Position numbers and translations under genes: made by a program. A stretch of DNA of 9,099 nucleotides, taken from positions 1 to 9,099 of the forward strand of contig JAUXRT010000394.1 in assembly GCA_030681635.1 (NCBI GenBank), written 5' to 3'. Below are positions 1 to 6,188 of this stretch, in pieces. The notes under the pieces are model-generated. The model saw nothing but the letters and a program-made list of their open reading frames with translations. It had not been told where the DNA came from and ran no database searches. The stretch's first letter is position 1, and every line of letters starts with the position of its first letter. This DNA comes from Reyranella sp. (GTDB taxonomy: Bacteria > Pseudomonadota > Alphaproteobacteria > Reyranellales > Reyranellaceae).

Positions 1-492
1 CCGTTCGGCATGTTCCCGACCAAGGACGGCTTCATCACCATCGCCGCCCATGCCGATGCCCATTGGCCGATCCTCTGCCGGCTGATCGGCAGACCGGAGC
101 TGAGCACCGATCCGCGCCTCACCACCGTGCAGGACCGCCGCGCGCACCAGGACGAGATCATCGCCACCGTGTCGGCCTTCACCAGCCGGCACACCAAGAA
201 GGAACTGCTCGCCCATTTCGGCGGCCAGGTGCCGTTCGCCCCGGTCAATGATGTGCGCGACATCTTCGCCGATCCGCACTTCGCCGCCCGCGACATGATC
301 GTCCCGGTGCCCCATCCCGGCCTCGATCACGACACCCGGGTCGCCGGCGTGGCGATCAAGATGACCGAGACCCCCGGCCGCGTGCGCCATCGCGCCCCCT
401 TGCTGGGCGAGCATACCGACCGCTATCTGACTGAACTCGGCCTCGATGGCGCGGAAATTGCGCATTTGCGGGCTGAAAAGATCGTTGCCTGA
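1..492 (+). CDS. CaiB/BaiF family (class III) CoA-transferase, C-terminal part
   Basis: The 5' end of this gene lies outside the window; the reading frame is open from base 1, so the ATG at 10 is probably internal. About 163 residues are visible of a family that is usually near 400 residues. The fragment matches the family's C-terminal part: a GFITIAAH-like stretch at the start, the 'PVNDVRDIFADPHFAARDM' segment around positions 240-300, and the closing 'APLLGEHTD' segment near 395-420. Class III enzymes move CoA between an acyl-CoA donor and a free organic acid in the cytoplasm. The catalytic Asp of the N-terminal domain is not visible, so activity cannot be judged. The TGA stop at 490-492 overlaps the ribosome-binding site of the next gene, indicating a translationally close operon. 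The substrate is not readable from sequence; a malate- or citramalate-like acid is suggested only by the lyase next door. Confidence 0.9.
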   Translation, partial: PFGMFPTKDGFITIAAHADAHWPILCRLIGRPELSTDPRLTTVQDRRAHQDEIIATVSAFTSRHTKKELLAHFGGQVPFAPVNDVRDIFADPHFAARDMIVPVPHPGLDHDTRVAGVAIKMTETPGRVRHRAPLLGEHTDRYLTELGLDGAEIAHLRAEKIVA

Positions 493-503
493 GGAGATTT
501 GAC

Positions 504-1421
504 ATGACCGACCGACCGCCCCGCCGCGCCCGCCGCGTCCAGCTTTCCACGCCCGGCTCCAGCGAGAAGATGATCCAGAAGGCCGCCGAATCGAAGGCCG
601 ATCACGTCTTCCTCGACCTCGAGGATGCCGTTGCGCCCAGCCAGAAGCGCGATGCGCGCAAGAAGATCATCCAGGGCCTGAAGACGCTCGACTGGGGCAA
701 GAAGACCCGCTGCGTGCGCATCAACGACCTCACCACCGAGTATGCCTACGAGGACATCATCGAGGTCGTCGAGGGCGCCGGCGAGCATCTCGACACGATC
801 ATGATGACCAAGGTCATGACGCCGGCCGATGTGCTGTTCGCCGACAAGCTGCTCCATCAGATGGAGAAGAAGCTGAAGCTCAAGCGCCGCATCGGCCTGG
901 AAGCCCTGATCGAGGAAGTCGAGGGCATGCAGAACGTCGACGCCATCGCCAAGTGCACGCCCAGGCTCGAATGCCTGGTGTTCGGCATGGGGGATTTCTC
1001 GGCTTCGATGGGCGTCACCAACAAGAATGTCGGCGACTCCGCGGGCTACCCCGGCGACGTCTGGCACTATGCCCGCTTCCGCCTCATCATGGCCTGCCGC
1101 GCCGCCGGCATCGACCCGGTCGACGGCCCGTTCGCCGATTTCAAGAATCCCGACGCCTTCCGCGAGGAGTGCAAGCGCTCGATGATCCTGGGCGCGGTCG
1201 GCAAGTGGGCGATCCATCTCTCGCAGATCGACATCGCGCTCGATGTCTACTCGCCCAAGGCCGAGGACATCGTCCGCGCCCGCAAGCTCGAGAAGGCCTA
1301 TGCCGAGGCCGAGGCGCAGGGCCTGGGTGCCATCAACGTCGACGGCATCATGGTCGACGTGGCCTCGATCCGCATCCTGCGCAACACGGTCCTGAACAAG
1401 GCCGACCTTTACGGCCTGTAA
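504..1421 (+). CDS. HpcH/HpaI aldolase/citrate lyase family CoA-ester lyase, L-malyl-CoA/beta-methylmalyl-CoA lyase-like
   Basis: This 305-residue TIM-barrel enzyme of the CitE/Mcl family cleaves or forms 3-hydroxyacyl-CoA thioesters, for example malyl-CoA to acetyl-CoA plus glyoxylate, using Mg2+. Visible signatures are 'FLDLEDAVAP' at residues 36-45, the conserved Arg in 'VRIN' (Arg72), the metal-ligand Glu in 'LIEE' (Glu137) and Asp in 'GMGDFSASMG' (Asp164). The 27-residue spacing between Glu137 and Asp164 fits the family. The later 'DPVDGPFADF' and 'VGKWAIH' segments and the total length resemble Mcl proteins (about 318 residues) more than short citrate lyase beta subunits. A strong GAGGAG ribosome-binding site (491-496) sits 7 bases before the ATG. 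It lies in an operon with the CoA-transferase upstream and an MFS gene 9 bases downstream. Family is confident; exact substrate (malyl-, methylmalyl- or citramalyl-CoA) is inference. Confidence 0.88.
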   Translation: MTDRPPRRARRVQLSTPGSSEKMIQKAAESKADHVFLDLEDAVAPSQKRDARKKIIQGLKTLDWGKKTRCVRINDLTTEYAYEDIIEVVEGAGEHLDTIMMTKVMTPADVLFADKLLHQMEKKLKLKRRIGLEALIEEVEGMQNVDAIAKCTPRLECLVFGMGDFSASMGVTNKNVGDSAGYPGDVWHYARFRLIMACRAAGIDPVDGPFADFKNPDAFREECKRSMILGAVGKWAIHLSQIDIALDVYSPKAEDIVRARKLEKAYAEAEAQGLGAINVDGIMVDVASIRILRNTVLNKADLYGL

Positions 1422-1430
1422 GCCGACACC

Positions 1431-2612
1431 ATGAAACGCGCGATCATCCCTGTGGCCAGCATGCTGGCCATCCAGGTGATGGTCTCGATCAGCGTGCTGT
1501 CGCTCTCGGTGATGATGCCGGCCGTCGCCAAGGATCTGGCGATCGATCCCAAGCTGGTCGGCATCTTCACTGCCGTTATCTATGCCGTGGCGGCCGTCAT
1601 GGCGCTGGTGGCCGCTGAGCCGATCGTGCGGCTGGGCGCCGTCCGCGTCTGTCAGGCGGCGCTTCTCATGGCCGCGGTCGGCCTTGCCCTCAATGCCATG
1701 GCACTGGTTGCCGCAACCGTATTGGCCGTGGCTTTCATCGGCGCGGCACAGGGACCGATCAATCCGGCGTCAGCCCACGTGCTGGCGCAACGCGTGCCGC
1801 GCGAATGGTTCGGCATGGTCTTCTCCATCAAACAGACCGGCGTGCCGATCGGCTTCGCGCTGGCGGGGCTGATCTTTCCTTTTCTACTGGGCTGGGTGGG
1901 CTGGCAGGGCGCCAGCCTGGTGGCCGCAGGAGCCGCGGTCCTCGCCGCCTTCCTGATCGAGCCGCTGCGCGCCAGCCTGGATGTGGTCGCGGCTACGAGC
2001 CGGCCGCAGACCGGCATCCTGCGCTCCGTGCGCTTCGTGCTGGGCCATGCGCAGCTCCGTGTGTTGGGCTGGTCTGCCTTCGTCTATGTGGTCGCCCAGC
2101 ACACGTTCACCTTCTATCTGGTGACCTACCTCTATGAGCACTGCGGTCTCAGCATCGCGCGCGCGGGCTTCGTGCTGGCGGCCTCGCAGCTTGTCGGCAC
2201 GGGGGTGCGCCTGTTGAGCGGCGGCATCGGTGACCGGGTGCCACGCATGCAGCTACTGGGATGGACGGGCGTGCTGATGACGGTGGGCTGCGTCGCCACC
2301 GGTCTGCTGGAAGCCGACACGCCGTTCTGGCTGATTACCCTGGTGATCGTGGCCTACGGCGCTGTGGTCATCAGCTGGAACGGCACCTCGCAGGCGGAAT
2401 TCGCCCACCTCGCCCCACAAGGCGAGGCCGCTGCCGTCACCGCCGTGCAGACCGCGCTCGCCTTTTCCGGCGCCGTGTTCGGCCCACCGATCTTCGCTCT
2501 GATTGCGGCTGTCGCCAGCTATCGCATGGCTTTCTTTTTCGTGGCGGCCTGTGTGCTCGTGGCCGCCGCCTGGCAGATCGCGGCGGCGCGGCGGAAACCG
2601 CAGAGCGCCTAG
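1431..2612 (+). CDS. MFS transporter, probable organic-acid importer
   Basis: This 393-residue polytopic inner-membrane protein has a length and hydrophobic pattern consistent with 12 membrane helices in two halves. A basic N-terminus (MKR) precedes helix 1. The loop motif 'GGIGDRVPRM' (from residue 264) is a degenerate MFS G-x-x-x-D-R signature in the second half, and a long cytoplasmic central loop runs through 'LRASLDVVAATSRPQ'. The gene begins 9 bases after the lyase stop and has no clear Shine-Dalgarno sequence before its ATG, so translation may depend on coupling to the upstream gene. Its place in the run suggests it imports the acid that the CoA-transferase and lyase process; this is inferred from position only. 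The TAG stop shares a CTAG with the stop of the opposite-strand gene. The subfamily is not resolved. Confidence 0.87.
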   Translation: MKRAIIPVASMLAIQVMVSISVLSLSVMMPAVAKDLAIDPKLVGIFTAVIYAVAAVMALVAAEPIVRLGAVRVCQAALLMAAVGLALNAMALVAATVLAVAFIGAAQGPINPASAHVLAQRVPREWFGMVFSIKQTGVPIGFALAGLIFPFLLGWVGWQGASLVAAGAAVLAAFLIEPLRASLDVVAATSRPQTGILRSVRFVLGHAQLRVLGWSAFVYVVAQHTFTFYLVTYLYEHCGLSIARAGFVLAASQLVGTGVRLLSGGIGDRVPRMQLLGWTGVLMTVGCVATGLLEADTPFWLITLVIVAYGAVVISWNGTSQAEFAHLAPQGEAAAVTAVQTALAFSGAVFGPPIFALIAAVASYRMAFFFVAACVLVAAAWQIAAARRKPQSA

Positions 2613-3568
2613 GGTTCCCTCATCCCTGCGATCCTCACGACTTCGCCCCACTTGCGGGTTTCGCTCTCCTGGAATGCAGCGAGTTCTTCCGGTGAACCGG
2701 GAAATGGAAGGCCGAGCGTCGTGCGCAGCAGCGTCTGATAAGCCTCGGACGCCACCGCCTCGCGGATCAGCTGGTTCAGCTTGTCGATGATCGGCCTCGG
2801 CGTGCCGGCTGGCGCGTAGACGGCGTTCCACGGCCTCGATTCGTAACCTGGCAGGCCGCTCTCGGCCACGGTCGGGAATTGTTCGAGGCCCGGATAACGT
2901 TGTGGGCTGGTCACGGCCAGACCGCGCGCCCGACCGTCGCGCACCGGCGGCAGACCGGTGGTGAAGTCGCTGAAGGTGACGTCGATGCGGCCACCCAGCA
3001 GGTCGGCGATGACCTGCGGCTGGGTTTTGTAGGGCACGCCCAGCAGGTCGACCTTGGCCATGATCTTGAACAACTCCGCGGCACCGCGCGCCGAGCCATT
3101 GCCGCTCCCGAAGGTGAGCTTGCCGGGCTGGGCACGGGCAAGCGCAATGAGATCGGCGACCGACTTCACCGGCAGCTCGTTGCGCACCATGACGATCTGC
3201 GCACCGCTCGACAGCCCGCTGATCGGCGCGAACCCCTTCACCGGATCGTAAGGCAACGCCTTGTAGACGTGTTGGTTGATGGCCTGCGTCGTCTGCGTCG
3301 TGACAAAGATCGTATATCCATCGGGCGCCGCCGCAGCCGCCATCTGGGCGCCGATCTGGCCTTCGGCGCCCGGCTTGTTTTCGACGACCACACTCTGGCC
3401 GGTGCGGCGCGACAATTCGGACGCGATAACGCGCGCCACCGTGTCCGTCGCCGTCCCCGGCCCGAACGGTGCAATGATCCGGATAGGCTTGCTGGGATAG
3501 TCCTGCGCCGTGGCGGGCGAAGCCCATGCCGACAATGCCATGGCGATCAGGAGAAGGGCCTTTTGCAT
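2609..3568 (-). CDS. Bug/TctC family periplasmic solute-binding protein of tripartite tricarboxylate transport type
   Basis: This 319-residue protein has a Sec signal peptide: K3, a hydrophobic core at residues 4-16, and an Ala-Thr-Ala cleavage site after residue 21. The mature part opens with the family hallmark 'YPSKPIRIIAPFGPGTATD', followed by 'VVVENKPGAEGQIG', 'ALPYDPVKGFAPI', 'VPYKTQPQVIADLLGGRID' and 'FPTVAESGLPGYE'. Bug proteins bind carboxylates or similar small molecules in the periplasm and deliver them to TctA/TctB permeases. No tctA or tctB is visible, the usual state for orphan Bug genes in proteobacteria rich in this family. The start is chosen because the signal peptide begins there; only a weak AGGG precedes it. 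It is divergent from the VOC gene and convergent with the MFS gene. The ligand is unknown; an organic acid shared with the neighbouring MFS module is possible but unproven. Confidence 0.93.
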   Translation of the reverse strand: MQKALLLIAMALSAWASPATAQDYPSKPIRIIAPFGPGTATDTVARVIASELSRRTGQSVVVENKPGAEGQIGAQMAAAAAPDGYTIFVTTQTTQAINQHVYKALPYDPVKGFAPISGLSSGAQIVMVRNELPVKSVADLIALARAQPGKLTFGSGNGSARGAAELFKIMAKVDLLGVPYKTQPQVIADLLGGRIDVTFSDFTTGLPPVRDGRARGLAVTSPQRYPGLEQFPTVAESGLPGYESRPWNAVYAPAGTPRPIIDKLNQLIREAVASEAYQTLLRTTLGLPFPGSPEELAAFQESETRKWGEVVRIAGMREP

Positions 3569-3574
3569 GGCCCT

Positions 3575-3607
3575 ACTCTACGCTGGGCACCCACCAAGTG
3601 GTAGAGT
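3575..3607. repeat. 7-bp inverted repeat in the Bug/VOC divergent gap, candidate operator
   Basis: ACTCTAC at 3575-3581 is the exact reverse complement of GTAGAGT at 3601-3607, with a 19-base spacer. The pair spans about half of the 76-base gap between two divergent starts (3568 on minus, 3645 on plus), where regulators commonly bind. A smaller CCAC/GTGG pair lies inside (3591-3594 and 3598-3601). No regulator gene is in the window, and 7-bp arms can arise by chance, so the operator role is inference. Confidence 0.35.
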
Positions 3608-3644
3608 CACGGTCTTGCGCGTCGATCTGACAAGGAGAGCCCCC

Positions 3645-4142
3645 ATGATCAAGGGTCTGCACCACAACGCCTATCGCTGCCGCGACTCCGAGGAGACCCG
3701 CCGCTTCTACGAGGATTTTCTCGGCCTGCCGCTCGTGCATACGCTCAAGATCGAGCAGACCAAGACCGGGCGGGCGACCGGCGTGTTGCACACTTTCTTC
3801 CAGCTCGATGACGGCTCATGCCTGGCCTTCTTCGAGGCCCCCGACATGCCGTTCGAGTTCAAGCAGCAGCATGATTTCGATCTGCATATCGCGCTGGAGG
3901 TCGAACCCGATGCGCTCGACAAGATGATGGCCAAAGGCAAGGCCGAGGGGCGCGAGGGGCGCGGCGTCTCCGACCACCACTTCATCCGGTCGATCTATTT
4001 CCGTGACCCCAATGGCTATGTGATCGAATTGACCGCCAAGGTGCCGGGCCACGAGAACGACATCGACCCGAAGAAAAATCACGCCCGCGAGATGCTCGAC
4101 AAATGGCAGAGCACCAAGCCGGCCGCCGCGCGGGCAGCCTAG
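3645..4142 (+). CDS. VOC superfamily (glyoxalase/extradiol dioxygenase fold) protein
   Basis: This is a 165-residue single-domain-length VOC protein. The start is placed at the ATG at 3645 because AAGGAGAG (3632-3639) sits 5 bases upstream; an in-frame ATG at 3510 would extend the gene back into the divergent Bug gene and lacks such support. The opening 'IKGLHHNAYRCRD' and 'FYEDFLGLPL' are the classic first beta-alpha unit. Candidate metal ligands are His7 (or His6), His81 in 'DLHIAL' and Glu128 in 'NGYVIELTAK', preceded by the typical 'YFRDPNGY'. VOC enzymes use a divalent metal for isomerisation, lyase or dioxygenase chemistry. Which reaction applies here cannot be read from sequence. The tail after residue 132 is charged and ends in an Ala-rich stretch. 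Its TAG stop shares a CTAG with the convergent hydrolase gene. Confidence 0.88.
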   Translation: MIKGLHHNAYRCRDSEETRRFYEDFLGLPLVHTLKIEQTKTGRATGVLHTFFQLDDGSCLAFFEAPDMPFEFKQQHDFDLHIALEVEPDALDKMMAKGKAEGREGRGVSDHHFIRSIYFRDPNGYVIELTAKVPGHENDIDPKKNHAREMLDKWQSTKPAAARAA

Positions 4143-4879
4143 CCCAGGCGACGCCGGTAGAGCGCGATCAGCCGCTCCCAGTGCCGTTCGGCGGCAGGCT
4201 TGTCGTAGCACCAGCGTTGCGGGAAGGCGAAACCGTGATGGACGCCGGGATGCACCTCGAGTTCGCCCGCCGCGCCTGACTTGTCGAACAGTGCCTTGAG
4301 TTCCTTCACCATCTCCGGCGGTGCCAGCTCGTCGTGCTCGGCGCAGGAGATGTAGAGTTCCCCCTTGGCCTTGCCGAGCGTGAGATGCGGGCTCTCGACC
4401 GCGTCGCTCACCAACCAGGTGCCGTAGAAGGACGCGGCGGCCAGCACCCGGTCGGGATAGCGCGCCGCCGCTGCCAGGGCATAGGGACCGCTCATGCAGT
4501 AGCCGTGAGCGCCCACCGGCCCCTTTCTTGCCGCCGCCTGCCTGTCGGCGAAGGCAATCATGGCGGCAACGTCATCCATCACCGGCCGGATGGTCATCTT
4601 GGTCCGCACCGCGCGCATCCGCTGATGCTCCTCGCTGCCGTGCTTGAGGACGTCCGGACCGTATTTCGTATCGCGGCCGGCGCGATAGTAGAGATTCGGC
4701 AGCATGACGTAGTAGCCCGACGTCGCGAGGCGGCGCGCCATGTCGTACAGCGCCTCGCGGATGCCTGGCGCATCCATCAGCAGCAGCACGGGCGGATAGG
4801 GCCCGCCACGCTCGGGATGACAGATGAACGTCTCCATCGCGCCGTCCTTGGTCGCGAGGTCGAGGGTCTGTTCGAGCAT
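4139..4879 (-). CDS. dienelactone hydrolase family protein
   Basis: This 246-residue alpha/beta-hydrolase is of dienelactone hydrolase type (family members are commonly about 235-250 residues). The catalytic triad is visible: nucleophile Cys128 in 'GYCMSG', Asp183 in 'AEHDELAPP' and His215 in 'GVHHGF'. The segment 'MDAPGIRE' (35-42) matches the family's conserved region carrying the active-site Glu. Such enzymes hydrolyse dienelactones in aromatic-ring breakdown or related small esters, in the cytoplasm; no signal peptide is seen. The start is set at the ATG at 4879 because AGGAGG (4890-4895) lies 10 bases upstream. The in-frame ATG at 4906 would add nine residues and place that ribosome-binding site inside the gene. 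It converges on the VOC gene with overlapping stops and is divergent from the binding-protein gene. The true substrate is unknown. Confidence 0.9.
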   Translation of the reverse strand: MLEQTLDLATKDGAMETFICHPERGGPYPPVLLLMDAPGIREALYDMARRLATSGYYVMLPNLYYRAGRDTKYGPDVLKHGSEEHQRMRAVRTKMTIRPVMDDVAAMIAFADRQAAARKGPVGAHGYCMSGPYALAAAARYPDRVLAAASFYGTWLVSDAVESPHLTLGKAKGELYISCAEHDELAPPEMVKELKALFDKSGAAGELEVHPGVHHGFAFPQRWCYDKPAAERHWERLIALYRRRLG

Positions 4880-4918
4880 TCCGGCGATTCCTCCTATTTG
4901 CAGCATGCCAGCACCTTG

Positions 4919-4946
4919 CTAGGCTTCACACAACAAGAAAGCCTAG
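4919..4946. promoter_or_regulatory. 8-bp inverted repeat before the binding-protein gene; possible operator or RBS-masking hairpin
   Basis: CTAGGCTT at 4919-4926 is the exact reverse complement of AAGCCTAG at 4939-4946, with a 12-base spacer. The right arm overlaps the first two bases of the AGGGAG ribosome-binding site (4945-4950) of the gene starting at 4958. As DNA it could be a regulator site in the short gap between two divergent genes; as RNA it could fold and partly mask translation initiation. No convincing -35/-10 pair could be assigned here for either direction. Confidence 0.45.
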
Positions 4947-4957
4947 GGAGTGAAATG

Positions 4958-6175
4958 ATGAAGCGTCTCATGTTCTGCAGCGCGGCGCTTGCCGTCGCGG
5001 CATGGTCGGCCTCTGCATCAGCCCAGCAATTGACCGACGGCACGGTGAAGATCGGTGTGCTCACCGACATGTCGAGTCTCTACTCCGACATCAACGGTCC
5101 CGGCGCCGTCATCGCCGTGCAGATGGCGATCGAGGATTTCGGCGGCACCATCGGCGGCAAGAAGATCGAGATGGTCCAGGCCGACGTCCAGAACAAGGCC
5201 GACGTGGCGGCCACAATCGCCGGCCGCTGGTTCGACACCGAGCAAGTCGACGTGATCCTGGGCGCCGGCGCCTCGTCTTCGTCGATCGCCACCTCGCGTG
5301 TGGCCGCCGACAAGAAGAGGATCTATATCGCGCCCGATCCAGCGTCGTCGGACATCACGGGCAAGCTCTGCAACGCCTACACCGTTCACTGGGTCTACGA
5401 CACTTTCGCGCTGGCCAACGGTACCGGCTCGGCGGTCGTCAAGGCCGGCGGCGACAGCTGGTTCTTCCTCACCGCCGACTATGCCTTCGGCTACGCCCTG
5501 CAGCGTGACGTTGCCGCCGTCGTAACCAAGGCCGGCGGCAAGGTGGTGGGCGAGGTCAGGCATCCGATCAACACCAACGACTTCTCGTCGTTCCTGCTGC
5601 AAGCCCAGGCATCGAAAGCCAAGGTCATCGGGCTCGCCAATGCCGGTGGCGATACCATCAACGCGATCAAGCAGGCTGCCGAATTCGGTATCGTCAAGGG
5701 CGGCCAGAAGCTCGCCGGCCTGCTCGTGTTCGTGTCCGACGTGCATTCGCTCGGCCTGGAGCGCGCCCAGGGGCTGAACCTCACGGAAGCCTTCTACTGG
5801 GACCTCAACGACAAGACCCGTGCCTTCGCCAAGCGCTTCGCAGCCAAGCACAACGGCAAGATGCCGACCAGCGTACAGGCCGGCTTCTATTCCGGCGCTT
5901 TGCAGTACCTGAACGCCGTGAAGGCAGCCAACACCGACAACAGCGACGCGGTGATGAGCAAGCTCAAGGAGATCAAGTGGGACGATCCGGTCTTCGGGCA
6001 GAGCTACATCCGTGCCGACGGCCGCAAGATGCACGACATGTACCTGTTCGAGGTCAAGAAGCCGTCGGAGTCCAAGGGCCCGTGGGATTACTACAAGGTG
6101 GTCTCCAAGATGTCCGCCGAGGAGGCGTTCCGTCCGATGGACCAGGGTGAGTGCCCGCTGGTCAAAAAGAACTAG
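4958..6175 (+). CDS. branched-chain amino acid-type ABC transporter periplasmic substrate-binding protein
   Basis: This 405-residue type I periplasmic binding protein (Liv/Peripla_BP_6 family) has a Sec signal peptide: basic K2-R3, a hydrophobic core, and Ala-Ser-Ala cleavage near residue 22. The mature protein starts 'QQLTDGTVKIGVLTDMSS' and contains 'NGPGAVIAVQMAIEDFGG', 'ADYAFGYAL' and 'DFSSFLLQAQASKAKVIGL', all typical of this family. Such proteins capture amino acids, amides, urea or aromatic acids for an ABC importer. The permease and ATPase genes are absent nearby, so the ligand is open. The start at 4958 is preferred over the adjacent ATG at 4955 because AGGGAG (4945-4950) then sits 7 bases away rather than 4. 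The frame stays open upstream through the antisense of the hydrolase gene, but the signal peptide fixes the start. It is followed after 13 bases by the propeller gene, probably in one operon. Confidence 0.93.
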   Translation: MKRLMFCSAALAVAAWSASASAQQLTDGTVKIGVLTDMSSLYSDINGPGAVIAVQMAIEDFGGTIGGKKIEMVQADVQNKADVAATIAGRWFDTEQVDVILGAGASSSSIATSRVAADKKRIYIAPDPASSDITGKLCNAYTVHWVYDTFALANGTGSAVVKAGGDSWFFLTADYAFGYALQRDVAAVVTKAGGKVVGEVRHPINTNDFSSFLLQAQASKAKVIGLANAGGDTINAIKQAAEFGIVKGGQKLAGLLVFVSDVHSLGLERAQGLNLTEAFYWDLNDKTRAFAKRFAAKHNGKMPTSVQAGFYSGALQYLNAVKAANTDNSDAVMSKLKEIKWDDPVFGQSYIRADGRKMHDMYLFEVKKPSESKGPWDYYKVVSKMSAEEAFRPMDQGECPLVKKN

Positions 6176-6188
6176 GGAGAATTCCGTC

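Noticed and set aside
423..1217. A 264-residue minus-strand open frame opposite the lyase gene
   Set aside because: Antisense of a well-supported CoA-ester lyase; no family resemblance of its own.
2253..3527. A 424-residue minus-strand open frame overlapping the Bug gene
   Set aside because: Off-frame translation of the Bug gene plus antisense of the MFS gene; Arg- and Gly-rich with no domain, while the neighbouring frame gives a perfect Bug protein.
3510..3644. A 45-residue upstream extension of the VOC protein
   Set aside because: It would overlap the divergent Bug gene and its signal peptide region; the ATG at 3645 has a strong ribosome-binding site and begins the VOC fold.
4334..6175. 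A 613-residue open frame on the + strand ending with the binding protein
   Set aside because: Its first 200 or so residues are the antisense of the hydrolase gene. The real protein begins at the signal peptide at 4958 with its own ribosome-binding site.
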